Below, piece after piece: positions 16,788-25,206 of a DNA stretch of 64,000 nt. The translations under genes were made by a program, and so were the position numbers. The notes under the pieces were generated by a model that made no database searches, was not told the origin of the DNA, and saw only the letters and a list, made by a program, of their open reading frames with translations. The stretch is from positions 23,604 through 87,603 of the forward strand of contig JBKJUS010000165.1 in assembly GCA_046590575.1 (NCBI GenBank), in the 5' to 3' direction. The stretch comes from DATLNF01 sp046590575. Its GTDB lineage: Bacteria; Actinomycetota; Actinomycetes; BP-191. The stretch's first letter is position 1; the number at the start of each line of letters is the position of its first letter.

Positions 16788-17267
16788 ATGCCGACCTGGG
16801 ACGAGTTCCGCGTGGCGGTGCCCGACCTGGCTCGTCTGGCGGAGGCGAGGCTCCTCGCGCACAAGCACCTCACGATGGCGACGATTCGTCGCGACGGCGC
16901 GCCACGCATCAGCGGCACCGAGGCGGTCCTGCGCGATGGTGACCTGTGGCTGGCGGGGATGACCGGTGCGCGTCGCTTCGCCGACCTCCGCCGCGATCCG
17001 CGGGTCGCGCTGCACAGCGGGTCTGAGGATCCCGACACCTGGACCGGCGACGCGAAGGTGTCCGGTGTCGCGGCGCAGACCACCGACCCGGGGGACTACC
17101 GGAGGTTTGCCGAGGATCCGGACCAGGCGTCCCACCCGGGCGACTTCGAGCTCTTCCGGGTCGACATCACCGACGTGGTCGTCGTGCGGCTGAGCGATGA
17201 CAAGGATCACCTGATCATCGAATCGTGGCGACCCGGCCGAGGGTTAACACGCGTCGAGCGCCGCTAG
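16788..17267 (+). CDS. Pyridoxamine-5'-phosphate-oxidase-fold (flavin/deazaflavin-binding) protein
   Basis: The 159-residue protein has the split-barrel pattern HLTMATIRRDGAPRISGTEA, DGDLWLAGMTGARRFADLRR and DPRVALHSG, typical of PNPOx-like proteins of actinobacteria. Many of these bind F420, FMN or haem rather than acting in vitamin B6 synthesis. The cofactor cannot be decided from the sequence, and no complete PdxH active site is visible. It is a single gene; its last four bases overlap the end of the convergent DUF2203 gene (17264-17267). A role as a small redox or detoxifying enzyme is inferred from the family. Confidence 0.78.
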   Translation: MPTWDEFRVAVPDLARLAEARLLAHKHLTMATIRRDGAPRISGTEAVLRDGDLWLAGMTGARRFADLRRDPRVALHSGSEDPDTWTGDAKVSGVAAQTTDPGDYRRFAEDPDQASHPGDFELFRVDITDVVVVRLSDDKDHLIIESWRPGRGLTRVERR

Positions 17268-17635
17268 TGGGGTGAGGGCAGCGGGCGACGGCCTAGGAAC
17301 CCGAGATCGGCCCGGTGATACCACCCGAGCTCGGCATCGCCTTCCAGCCAGCAGAGCAAGACCGACTGCCCATCGAGCTCGGCCGGGAAGTCGAGCAGGA
17401 GCGGTGCGATGCCCTTCACCTGCACCTCGCCTTCGGTCAACGCGGTCAGCAGCTCGTCCAGGCGCGCCTGAGCGGCTTTGAGCTCTGGCAGCCCGCCAAG
17501 GTCGCTGAGCGGCCCTCCTTGCAGTGATCTCTGCAGCTCGGCGGTGTCGGCCCGCAGCGAGATGATCTCATCGAGCGCGGGGCGCAAGGCAGCGAGACGG
17601 AGGCGGGCCTCTTCGATCGTGTAGAGCGGGGGCAT
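17264..17635 (-). CDS. DUF2203 family protein
   Basis: Starting at ATG 17635 gives MPPLYTIEEARLRLAALRP, which is where members of this family normally begin; an in-frame extension to 17680 is possible but unlike the family. The 123-residue protein is helical in its first half (heptad-like LRPALDEIISLRADTAELQ). It then shows VQVKGIAPLLLDFPAEL and the conserved LLCWLEGDAELGWYHRADLGFLGRRPL ending in positions about 90-118. The function of DUF2203 is unknown. The closing motif is highly conserved across phyla, which suggests a real biochemical role. No operon partner is seen. Confidence 0.8.
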   Translation of the reverse strand: MPPLYTIEEARLRLAALRPALDEIISLRADTAELQRSLQGGPLSDLGGLPELKAAQARLDELLTALTEGEVQVKGIAPLLLDFPAELDGQSVLLCWLEGDAELGWYHRADLGFLGRRPLPSPH

Positions 17636-17811
17636 GACCGACACCGTACGACGCCGCCCCCGGACTTGCTGCACAAGCATCCACCGAACGGGTATTCAGG
17701 TAGTCTGGCAATGCGCCGATGAGGCGTGTGTCGACCCGCTCATGGCCCCCGGACCCAACCCTGTCGCTACGAGCGACGCTGCGCCGTGAGGCGACCTGGC
17801 GGGATCGGCAC

Positions 17812-17847
17812 GCAGCAGCCTCGGACGTTCGCGTCCGGGGCTGCTGT
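17812..17847. terminator. Terminator hairpin after the PAS-MBL operon
   Basis: A near-perfect 15-bp stem (17812-17826 with 17833-17847, two G-T pairs) encloses the hexaloop GTTCGC. It lies about 25 bases beyond the stop of the last gene (17872) of the leftward operon 19542 to 17872. The rest of the 17636-17871 gap shows nothing else. Confidence 0.6.
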
Positions 17848-17871
17848 GCTGTCGAGCCTCGAGCGGCCTGG

Positions 17872-18219
17872 TCAGTCGGCGGGGGCAGCGGTGCGCCGGT
17901 TTCCAGCCACTCGCGAATAGAGCTCGCCGGAGTCGACGTCGGCGTCGGCCAGCGCGCCCCGCAGCAACTGCAGGGCGCTGCGGGTGAGGGCGTCCGCGTC
18001 GTCGGCGGACAGCGACAGCTCGGCGGCCACCCCGTCGGTGCCTTCGTCGAGTCCAAAGGCGACTACCGCGGCCGCTCGTTCGGCCTGCGGAAGGGCGGCC
18101 AGTGCCCCGTTCAGGCGCAACAACAGCTCGGCGTCAGCTGTCGACGCGGTCGGGGCAGCCACCCCGTCGGCGACCTCGGACGGCACAGGCCGCAGGCGAG
18201 GGGGTCGGGAGACGGTCAT
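17872..18219 (-). CDS. Small helical protein resembling sigma-factor region 4, third gene of PAS-MBL operon
   Basis: ATG 18219 follows TAGGAAG and begins a 115-residue protein ten bases after the MBL-fold gene ends. Its central part, LNGALAALPQAERAAAVVAF then GLDEGTDGVAAELSLSADDA and LTRSALQLLRGAL, has the spacing of sigma-70 region 4 (helix, LPxxER, then a helix-turn-helix with VAxxLxLS). The recognition helix lacks the usual basic residues: it is acidic (DDADALTRS). It may therefore be a degenerate sigma or anti-sigma-type adaptor rather than a DNA-binding factor. No other family is recognised. Co-translation with a sensor (PAS) and a phosphodiesterase-like enzyme makes a signalling role plausible, but this is inference. 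Confidence 0.55.
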   Translation of the reverse strand: MTVSRPPRLRPVPSEVADGVAAPTASTADAELLLRLNGALAALPQAERAAAVVAFGLDEGTDGVAAELSLSADDADALTRSALQLLRGALADADVDSGELYSRVAGNRRTAAPAD

Positions 18220-18229
18220 GCCTTGCTTC

Positions 18230-19123
18230 CTACACTGCGGGAGCGATCCGTGCGGCCGGAATGAGCGGCAGGATTGGCGTGTCGAGGTTGATATCCATGC
18301 CCTCGTAGGCGAGGACCGGAGGGTGCGGCCGGTCGCCCCACAGGTCGCAGGCACGGACCAGCAGCTCCTCGAGCTGGGAGTCGCTGTGCGCCGGGTCGTG
18401 GTGGAAGAGCACCAGCTGGCTCACGTCGCTGACCAGCGCGTAGTCGACGACGTGGCGAACGCTCGAATGGCCCCACCCGCGGTGCGTCTCGAACTCTTCC
18501 TCCGTGTACTGCGCGTCGTGCAGCAGCACGTCGGCGCGCAGTGCGAGCCCATAACCGGAGAGCCAGGCGACCTCTGACGTTCGAAAGCTGGCGCCGAGCG
18601 CTGGCTCGTGGTCGGGCAGGTAGGCGAGCGACTTGCCGCCTTCCTCGATGCGGTAGCCGACCGTCGGACCGCGGTGCATGACCGGCGCGGCCCCGAGCTC
18701 TGCTCCGCCGAGCACGGTGCCGTCGAAGGGCGCGTCATGGCAGATCACGGTCGCGGGCACGTCGACAAGGCTGACGGGGAAGAGCGGGTCGGACATGTAC
18801 GACGAGACGCGGTCCTGGAGGGATCGGGTGGGGGATGGCGGGCCCCAGAGGTGTACTTCGACTCCTGCCTGGTAGAGCGGCGCGAAGAAGGCGAGTCCCT
18901 GCAGGTGGTCAAGGTGGAGATGCGTCAGCAGCACGTGGATCTCGGTCTCGCCCTCGGCAACCAGGAGCCCGCCGAGCTCGCGCATGCCCGTGCCCGCGTC
19001 AAGGACGACGACTGGGCCGTCGGCGAGTCGGACCTCGACGCAGCTCGTGTTGCCGCCGTAGCGCACGGTGTGCGGCCCGGGCGACGCGATGGAGCCACGA
19101 CAACCCCAGATGCGCGCCCGCAT
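18230..19123 (-). CDS. Metallo-beta-lactamase-fold hydrolase (PhnP/phosphodiesterase-like)
   Basis: The 297-residue protein begins RIWGCRGSIASPGPHTVRYG then GGNTSCVEVR, a signature of MBL-fold proteins found with signalling domains. The metal site is complete: THLHLDHLQG (HxHxDH), His in APVMHRGP, Asp in LLHDAQYT and His in FHHDP. These enzymes hydrolyse phosphodiesters, including cyclic nucleotides in some branches. Its ATG at 19123 shares one base with the stop of the PAS gene (TGATG), so the two are coupled. The gene that follows starts ten bases after its stop. Together they form a PAS-MBL-small-protein operon. The substrate is unknown. Confidence 0.82.
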   Translation of the reverse strand: MRARIWGCRGSIASPGPHTVRYGGNTSCVEVRLADGPVVVLDAGTGMRELGGLLVAEGETEIHVLLTHLHLDHLQGLAFFAPLYQAGVEVHLWGPPSPTRSLQDRVSSYMSDPLFPVSLVDVPATVICHDAPFDGTVLGGAELGAAPVMHRGPTVGYRIEEGGKSLAYLPDHEPALGASFRTSEVAWLSGYGLALRADVLLHDAQYTEEEFETHRGWGHSSVRHVVDYALVSDVSQLVLFHHDPAHSDSQLEELLVRACDLWGDRPHPPVLAYEGMDINLDTPILPLIPAARIAPAV

Positions 19124-19542
19124 CAGCCGGCAGACCCGGCTGCGGGGGCAGCCTCCCAGAAGGTTGCCATCACTCCGACGAAGTCCTGCTTGCGCGAGAA
19201 GAGGGGGATTGCGGTGAGTTCGACGGTGCGGCGGGTGCCGTCCGGGTCGGTGACCTGCTGGATGGCGTGCACGGGCGTCCGCTGCTCGAGCGCGATGACG
19301 ATGGGCATCTCCTCGCGACTCTCCGGAGAGCCGTCCGAGCGCGTGGGGGCGAATTTCGCCGCCCAGTCCCCCGAGCGCAGCTCACCGGTGTCGCCGAACG
19401 GCCCGCCGAAGGCGACCTCGGCCGCCTCGTTGTAAAAGACGAGGGTGTTGGTCGGGTCGACCAGGAAGACGGGTACGGCGACGTTGGACGCAAACTCTCG
19501 CGCCAGGATCAGCGCCAAGCCCTTCTGACCGCCCATGTCCAT
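19123..19542 (-). CDS. Single PAS-domain protein
   Basis: The product (about 139 residues from ATG 19542; ATG 19536 is also possible) is essentially one PAS domain. It has AREFASNVAVPVFLVDPTNT and LVFYNEAAEVAFGGPFGDTGE, then a PxVIALEQRTPVHAIQQV-like region and a final strand DFVGVMATFWEA. No kinase, cyclase or DNA-binding domain is attached, so it must act through a partner. The immediate partner is the MBL-fold hydrolase, whose start overlaps its stop by one base. A free-standing PAS domain is often a ligand or redox sensor; which signal is sensed here cannot be told. Confidence 0.78.
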   Translation of the reverse strand: MDMGGQKGLALILAREFASNVAVPVFLVDPTNTLVFYNEAAEVAFGGPFGDTGELRSGDWAAKFAPTRSDGSPESREEMPIVIALEQRTPVHAIQQVTDPDGTRRTVELTAIPLFSRKQDFVGVMATFWEAAPAAGSAG

Positions 19543-19657
19543 GAGCGGGGACGATACGCACCGGCTCGCCTGCACGGAAGGGTGATCTTGCTCACGTGTC
19601 GCGGGCGGGCCGCAATCCGGTCGCCCTGGTCACGCAGGCTTGCGATGATCGGCAGCC

Positions 19658-21502
19658 ATGCCCTCCCACGTCTTTGCGGAGTCGGCCTCGCGCTCCGCGG
19701 GCTGGCGGTTGATCCGTGCGCTCCTCCGGGATGTGCGACCTGAGCTCGTGCGCGGCGTTGCCGCGGGCGTGAGCTGGCAGACGGCGGCTGCTCTCGCGCC
19801 GCTGGCCGTCGCGCAGATCATCGACGAGGGGCTGATCGGTCGCGACGGCGGCGCAGTGTGGCGCTGGGCCGCGGTGCTGGTCGTCCTTGCCTTCGCAGAG
19901 GCTTACGCTTCGCGCACCCGGCACAAGAACGCGGTCACCCTCTTCGCCCGCACGGGCGCTACCGTGCGGACCCGGCTCCTCGAACGGGTGCAGCAGCTCG
20001 ACGCAAGCTTTTACGACCAGATATCGCCGGGCTCGCTGCTCGCCCGGGCGACGAGCGATGCCGAGCACATGGCCAACCTCGTCGACCACATCCCGCACTC
20101 CGTGGGCTTCGCGGTCTCGATCGTCGTCATCACCGGCTTGCTCGCCACCGTCGACCTCGTCGTCGCCGGCGTAGTGGTCGGGTCGATGGCCATGCTCATC
20201 GTGGTGGTAGCGCTCGGCGCTCGACCTCAGCGGAACCGCGCCGCCGCCCTGCAGGAGTCGATCGCGCACGCGACCGTCGGCGCTGAGGAGACCATCGCCG
20301 GCTTTGCGGTCATCAAGGGGCTGGGTGCCGAGCGTGCGCAGGGTGACCGCATCGCGGCGGCCGCCGCTCAGGTACGGACGGCGGGACTGGCGGCCAACCG
20401 GCTGGACGCAGTGATCGACACCATGCTGGCGCTGTTGCCTGCGCTGAGCCTGGCCGCAGCGCTCGCGGTCGGCGGGCGTCGCGCGATCGACGGGCGGCTG
20501 ACTCTCGGCGAGCTGCTGGCGTCGCTCACCTACGTCGGCCTCCTGGTATGGCCGATGCGCGTCGTCGGTGAACGGGTCGGCACCATCCAGAAGGGCCTCG
20601 CGTCGGCGCAGCGGCTCGCCGCGGTCTACGACGCGACGTCGGCGCTCACCGACCCGGTGATGCCGGTGCCCATTCCCGTGTCCGGCACGGGCCTCGCGGT
20701 CGACCTGCTCCGGGTCGACTTCGGCTTCAGGGCTGGTCCGCCCGTGATCACCGACGTGACCCTGCAGGTGCCGGCCGGAGCCCGGGTGGCGATTGTGGGA
20801 CCCACTGCCTCCGGCAAGTCGACGCTGCTACAGCTGATCGGTCGCGAGTACGACGCGACATCAGGACAGGTGCTCCTCGGCGGCACCGACGTGCGCGAGC
20901 TTTCGCTCGTGGACGTACGACGACGGGTCGCGTTGGTCGGTCACGACCCCGTCCTCTTCGCCGGAACCGTGGCCGACAACATCGCGTTCGCCAGCCCCGA
21001 TGCCGCGCGTGCCGACGTGCAGCGCGTCGCCCGGTTGGCTGCGGCCGACGGTTTCGTCCGCCGGCTGCCACGGGGTTACGGCACCGTTCTCGGCGAGCGG
21101 GGTATGACGCTGTCCGGCGGCCAGCGTCAGCGCATCGCCATCGCGCGGGCTCTACTCGCAATGCCCTCGGTGTTGCTCCTCGACGATGCGACTTCCGCGC
21201 TCGACCCGGAGACTGAGGCCGCCGTCGTCGCTGCCCTGACGGAGGCGCGGCGCGACTGCACGATATTCGTGGTGACCCACCGGCCGGCGACCTTGCAGCT
21301 TGCCGACACTGTGGCCCTGCTCAGCGCCGGCCGAATCGTCGCAGAGGGCCGCCATGCCGAGCTGCTGCAGACCAATGCGCAGTATCGCGAGGTGCTCGCG
21401 CACGCCCACGTCGACCACGAGCTCCTCGATGCGGTGCATGACCAGCCGGACGACGCTGGTGAGGTCGGCGACCGCGCCGCCACTGCAGCGGGCACGACAT
21501 GA
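19658..21502 (+). CDS. ABC exporter half-transporter, subunit 1 (degenerate ATP site)
   Basis: The 614-residue protein has six predicted transmembrane helices (about 1-310) and a nucleotide-binding domain (about 340-590). It has Walker A GPTASGKST, signature LSGGQRQR and Walker B VLLLDDATSALD. The residue after Walker B is Asp where catalytic sites have Glu, so this half contributes a degenerate site. Its stop overlaps the start of the partner by ATGA (21499-21502). The pair forms a heterodimeric exporter of the multidrug/lipid type. The substrate is unknown; no dedicated regulator lies next to it. Its signature motif is canonical and completes the active site of the partner. Confidence 0.93.
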   Translation: MPSHVFAESASRSAGWRLIRALLRDVRPELVRGVAAGVSWQTAAALAPLAVAQIIDEGLIGRDGGAVWRWAAVLVVLAFAEAYASRTRHKNAVTLFARTGATVRTRLLERVQQLDASFYDQISPGSLLARATSDAEHMANLVDHIPHSVGFAVSIVVITGLLATVDLVVAGVVVGSMAMLIVVVALGARPQRNRAAALQESIAHATVGAEETIAGFAVIKGLGAERAQGDRIAAAAAQVRTAGLAANRLDAVIDTMLALLPALSLAAALAVGGRRAIDGRLTLGELLASLTYVGLLVWPMRVVGERVGTIQKGLASAQRLAAVYDATSALTDPVMPVPIPVSGTGLAVDLLRVDFGFRAGPPVITDVTLQVPAGARVAIVGPTASGKSTLLQLIGREYDATSGQVLLGGTDVRELSLVDVRRRVALVGHDPVLFAGTVADNIAFASPDAARADVQRVARLAAADGFVRRLPRGYGTVLGERGMTLSGGQRQRIAIARALLAMPSVLLLDDATSALDPETEAAVVAALTEARRDCTIFVVTHRPATLQLADTVALLSAGRIVAEGRHAELLQTNAQYREVLAHAHVDHELLDAVHDQPDDAGEVGDRAATAAGTT

Positions 21503-23247
21503 GCCTGCCGGTCCTCAGTCGAGGTGAGCTGCGAGGTCATGTCGTAGTGCTGCTCCGCCCGCACCGGCGCACGATCGTCCTGCTGGCCGCGGCAGTGCTG
21601 CTCTCGGCAGCAGCACTGGTCGCCTCGCCGTTGCTCATCCGACACGCCATCGACGAGGGAGTGCGTCGCGGTGATCCAGGTGAGATCGACGTAGCAGCCG
21701 GGGCCTTGGCGGTTCTGTCGATCGTCGGTGCAGGACTGAGCTGGTGGCGGGTGCGACTCTCCGGTGTCGTGGCTGAGGGCGTGCTGGCGAGACTGCGCAC
21801 GCAGAGCGTGCGTCGGGTCCTCGCTCTTTCGGTCGGCGACCTTCGAGGCACCACGCGGGGGGATCTCGTCACGCGTCTTACCAGTGATATCGAGGTGCTC
21901 TCCGACGCGCTCCGGCTGGGCGTTCCTCGTGTTGTGCAGGCGCTGTCGCTGCTCGCTGTCTCGGTGACCGTGCTGCTCGTCGTGTCGCTCCCGCTGGCTG
22001 GCGTCGGGCTCGTCGGGCTGCTCGCCGTGTGGATCCGCGCCCGGCGTCTGGTCCGACGCATCACCCCGGTCTACGCGACGTACCGCACGCGACTTGGTGA
22101 TGCGCTCGGCATGATGAGCGAGACCGTGTCGGGAGTGCGCATCGTGCAGGGGTCAGGTCGAGCGGCGGACCGCGCGGCGGCGTACCGCGCCATCAATGAG
22201 GATGTGCAGGGCTCACTGCTCGGCATGATGCGCCTCCGCAACCGCTTCTATCCCCAGCTGATCGTATTTCAGGCTGGCTCAACGCTTGCTGTCGTCGTGA
22301 CAGGGACGCTGTTGTCCCGGTCGGGACATGCGAGCGTCGGCACGGTGACCGCTGCGGTCCTCGCGGTGGTCGCGGTCTACAAGCCGGTCGAGGAGCTCGC
22401 CGACTGGCTCGACGAGATCAGCGGTGCGTCAGCCGCGCTGGGCCGCGTAGCCGGACTGCTCGACTTGACCGCTGCGCTGCCTGAGCCCGCGTGTCCCGTG
22501 CCCATGCCGGACTCCGGCGCACTGGTGGTCGACCAGGTCTGCTTTCGCTACTCCGACGGTGCCGAGGTGCTCGATCGCGTCTCGTTCGAACTGCGGCAGG
22601 GGGAGCGCCTGGCCCTGGTCGGCGCCACGGGTGCTGGCAAGTCGACGCTCGCCCGGCTTGTCGCCCGGCTGGACGACCCGAGCGCCGGCCGGGTGTCGTA
22701 CGCCGGGGTGGACCTGCGCGACGCGGCGCTCGACGACGTACGCCGGCACGTGGTCCTCACCCCCCAGGAGGGCCATCTCGTTGAGGGGACGGTCGCCGAC
22801 AACGTGCGGTTGGCCCGGCCAGAAGCGAGCGATGTCGACGTGGCGGCCGCGCTCGACCGCATCGGAGCGCTCACGTGGGCACGGCAGCTGCCCGCTGGTC
22901 TCGAGACCCAGGTTGCCTCCCTGGGCTCTCGGCTCTCGGCCGGCGAGCGCCAGCTGGTGGCGTTGGCTCGGGTGGCACTTGCTGATCCGCGGGTCGTGGT
23001 GCTCGACGAGGCCACCTCGGCACTCGACCTCGGCACCGAGCTGCTCGTCGAGCAGGCCCTGCAGCGCGCCCTCGCCGGCCGCTCCGTCCTGGTCATTGCG
23101 CACCGCGCGACGACGGCCGCCCGCGCCGATCGCGTCGCGGTCCTCGAGGCCGGTCGGCTGGTCGAGGTCGGCACGCATGACGATCTGGTCGCCCGCGGCG
23201 GATCGTACGCAGCACTGTGGACGGCGTGGAGCCGATCCGCCGACTAG
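21499..23247 (+). CDS. ABC exporter half-transporter, subunit 2 (catalytic ATP site)
   Basis: The 582-residue protein again combines a six-helix membrane domain with an ATPase domain: Walker A GATGAGKST, Walker B VVVLDEATSALD with the catalytic Glu, and a switch His in LVIAHR. Its signature is LSAGERQ, changed from LSGGQ. In heterodimeric exporters the non-canonical signature sits opposite the Walker B that lacks Glu, and that is exactly the pattern of this pair: one competent and one degenerate ATP site. Coupled translation with subunit 1 supports a 1:1 complex in the cytoplasmic membrane. Confidence 0.93.
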   Translation: MSLPVLSRGELRGHVVVLLRPHRRTIVLLAAAVLLSAAALVASPLLIRHAIDEGVRRGDPGEIDVAAGALAVLSIVGAGLSWWRVRLSGVVAEGVLARLRTQSVRRVLALSVGDLRGTTRGDLVTRLTSDIEVLSDALRLGVPRVVQALSLLAVSVTVLLVVSLPLAGVGLVGLLAVWIRARRLVRRITPVYATYRTRLGDALGMMSETVSGVRIVQGSGRAADRAAAYRAINEDVQGSLLGMMRLRNRFYPQLIVFQAGSTLAVVVTGTLLSRSGHASVGTVTAAVLAVVAVYKPVEELADWLDEISGASAALGRVAGLLDLTAALPEPACPVPMPDSGALVVDQVCFRYSDGAEVLDRVSFELRQGERLALVGATGAGKSTLARLVARLDDPSAGRVSYAGVDLRDAALDDVRRHVVLTPQEGHLVEGTVADNVRLARPEASDVDVAAALDRIGALTWARQLPAGLETQVASLGSRLSAGERQLVALARVALADPRVVVLDEATSALDLGTELLVEQALQRALAGRSVLVIAHRATTAARADRVAVLEAGRLVEVGTHDDLVARGGSYAALWTAWSRSAD

Positions 23248-23371
23248 CGAGGCGGTGTGCTTCCGGCGTGGATGGCGTGGACGGTGTCAACCGGGTCCCT
23301 CGTCGGGGGTGGCCCCACTGCCGGAGATCGGGATCGCGAAGCCGACGTCCATGGCTGCGAGACTAGCCAGC

Positions 23372-23899
23372 ATGCGCGGGTCGGTCCGGAGGTCGCCAGT
23401 TAGCTGGCTGATGAGCAGCGCGCTGGTTGCCGGCTGTGCCGCAGGCGCCGCCCCGGACCGTGCACCACGCGCGAGTGAGCGGCAGGAGGCAGTTGTCGTG
23501 TCGATCGTCGACGGCGACACGGTGCGTCTGCGCGGCATCGGGTCCGGGCTGCTGCCGGCGGAGGTCACGGTGCGGGTTCGACTGCTCGAGATCGACGCCC
23601 CTGAGGCAGCGGACTGCGGTTATCGGGACGCCACCGCTCGGCTGGCCGGTCTGATGCCGCGTGGCTCCACGGTGCGGGTGGAGCGGGACCGCGATCTGCG
23701 TGACCGCTTCGACCGCCACCTGCTCTACCTGTGGACCGAGAACGGACGTTTCGTCAACGTGTTGATGGTGGAGCAGGGATATGCCCGAGCCGTGCTCTTC
23801 CGGCCCAACGACGCCTACATCGATCGCATGCGCGCTGCCGAGGACGAGGCGCGCCGCGCCCGCCGAGGGCTGTGGGCGACGTGCGGTTCCGCGGGCTGA
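23372..23899 (+). CDS. Thermonuclease-like (SNase-fold) lipoprotein
   Basis: The ATG at 23372 (23351 is an in-frame alternative) gives a product of about 175 residues. A basic N terminus, a hydrophobic run and the lipobox LVAGC indicate lipid attachment outside the cell. The rest is a staphylococcal-nuclease fold: VVSIVDGDTVRLRG, VRLLEIDAPE, then RVERDRDLRDRFDRHLLYLW, GRFVNVLMVEQGYAR and a closing EARRARRGLWATCG. The catalytic Arg/Asp/Glu positions appear conserved (RLLEIDAPE; RDRFDR). A secreted Ca-dependent nuclease acting on environmental DNA or RNA is the best reading. It is separate from the exporter, 124 bases downstream. Confidence 0.82.
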   Translation: MRGSVRRSPVSWLMSSALVAGCAAGAAPDRAPRASERQEAVVVSIVDGDTVRLRGIGSGLLPAEVTVRVRLLEIDAPEAADCGYRDATARLAGLMPRGSTVRVERDRDLRDRFDRHLLYLWTENGRFVNVLMVEQGYARAVLFRPNDAYIDRMRAAEDEARRARRGLWATCGSAG

Positions 23900-23905
23900 G
23901 GCGCC

Positions 23906-24247
23906 GTGCTGGAGGTCAGTGCGGAGCGCTTCGAGGAGTTGGTCGCCGACGCCCTCGACGACGTACCGCCGGATCTCGCCCGGCTGATGCGCAATGTCGT
24001 GATCTTCGTCGAGGAGACATCGGCCGACGGTCTCCTCGGTCTTTACGAAGGGACGCCGCTCACCGAGCGTGACGCGGGTTATGCGGGCGCGCTGCCAGAC
24101 CGCATCACGCTCTACCGGCTGCCGATCTGCGCGATGTGCGACGACGAGGACGCCGTCGCCGACGAGGTCTACACGACCGTCGTCCATGAGATCGCGCATC
24201 ACTTCGGCATCGACGAGGAGCGGCTGCACGAACTCGGGTGGGGCTGA
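23906..24247 (+). CDS. Zincin-like metallopeptidase family protein
   Basis: The GTG at 23906 starts a 113-residue protein six bases after the nuclease gene, so the two may be co-transcribed. It has the minimal metallopeptidase pattern of this family: FEELVADALDDVPPDL at the N terminus, ITLYRLPICAMCDDEDAV, and the zinc motif VVHEIAHHFGID (HExxH plus a distal Asp/Glu). The family members are small cytoplasmic proteins without a known substrate. No signal peptide is present. The fold is recognised with good confidence; proteolytic activity is not proven for most members. Confidence 0.85.
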   Translation: MLEVSAERFEELVADALDDVPPDLARLMRNVVIFVEETSADGLLGLYEGTPLTERDAGYAGALPDRITLYRLPICAMCDDEDAVADEVYTTVVHEIAHHFGIDEERLHELGWG

Positions 24248-24248
24248 C

Positions 24249-24302
24249 GCGTTGTGGGGAGTTGCGTGGTCGTCCCAGCGACCGCAGAACTCCCCGCAAC
24301 GC
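24249..24302. terminator. Strong bidirectional terminator hairpin
   Basis: A stem of about 22 pairs with only two mismatches runs from 24249-24272 to 24279-24302, with the loop TCCCAG. It separates the convergent zincin (ending 24247) and VOC (ending 24320) genes. Confidence 0.75.
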
Positions 24303-24319
24303 TCGATCGTTCGCTCGAG

Positions 24320-25096
24320 TTACGTAGGCAAGTTCGGGTCGACGGTGATGACCGCGAAGACCGCGCCCTGCGGGTCGGCGAGCACGGCGGTGCGGCCGGG
24401 GGGCGAGTCGAAGGCGGGCATGCGCACCGTGGCCCCGAGCTCGGTGGCTTTCGCCACGGTGGCGTCGGTGTCAGCGACAGCAAAGTAGACAGACCAGTGC
24501 GACGGCACCTGCGGTGGGTACTCCGCCGGCATCGGCATGAGCCCCGCGACGGCCTTGCCGTTGACGTTCAGGGTGGTGTAGCTCGGGTCGAACTTCGCGG
24601 CCTCGGTGGTGAGGGGGAAGGCGGCCGCGTAGAACGCCTTGGCGACGTCGACGTCGCGGGTGGCCAGCTCGTTCCAGCAGACCGTGCCGGGTTCGCCGAT
24701 CAGCTCGGCGCCTTTCATCTCGCGCGCCTGCCACACGCCGACGGCCGCGCCGGTCGGGTCCGCGTAGAACGCCATGCGGCCCGCGCCCGGGATGTCCATG
24801 GGCTCGACGATGACCTGGCCGCCCGCCGAGGTGACGAGCTCGGTCGTCTTGTCCGCGTCGTCGGTGGCGAGGTAGGTACTCCAGACCACTGGCTGACCCT
24901 CTGTCATCACCGGGCCGACCCCGGCGACGTTCTTCCCGCCCTTGGTGAACATCGTGTACCCGCCGAACGCCGGGTCCCCGTCCTCGGACTCCCAGCCGAA
25001 GAGACTGCCGTAGAACTCGCGCCCCGCGGCGCAGTCCGTGGACATCAGGTCGACCCAGATCGGCCTGCCGGCCGGGTAGTCGGTCATCTCTGGCAT
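24320..25096 (-). CDS. Two-domain VOC (glyoxalase/extradiol dioxygenase fold) protein
   Basis: The 258-residue protein contains two vicinal-oxygen-chelate domains, about 8-125 and 135-255. The first begins GRPIWVDLMSTDCAAGREFY with GLFGW-like LFGWE, and the second CWNELATRDVDVAKAFYAAA. Each ends in the F.DP.GA pattern (YADPTGAAVGVWQ; LADPQGAVFAVI). Related actinobacterial proteins are annotated as hydroxylase or glyoxalase-like and often sit beside secondary-metabolite genes, but none are seen here. The start ATG 25096 has GAGGGG upstream. The substrate is not predictable; metal-binding residues are only partly conserved. Confidence 0.85.
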   Translation of the reverse strand: MPEMTDYPAGRPIWVDLMSTDCAAGREFYGSLFGWESEDGDPAFGGYTMFTKGGKNVAGVGPVMTEGQPVVWSTYLATDDADKTTELVTSAGGQVIVEPMDIPGAGRMAFYADPTGAAVGVWQAREMKGAELIGEPGTVCWNELATRDVDVAKAFYAAAFPLTTEAAKFDPSYTTLNVNGKAVAGLMPMPAEYPPQVPSHWSVYFAVADTDATVAKATELGATVRMPAFDSPPGRTAVLADPQGAVFAVITVDPNLPT

Positions 25097-25206
25097 GTCA
25101 TTCCCCTCATCACAGTGTGCGGACCGGGCGAACGCTAGACCCGGGATGTGACAAGCCGGTAGGGGTGAGGTGAACGTCGAGCCGCAACCGTTACGATGGC
25201 CGCCTC

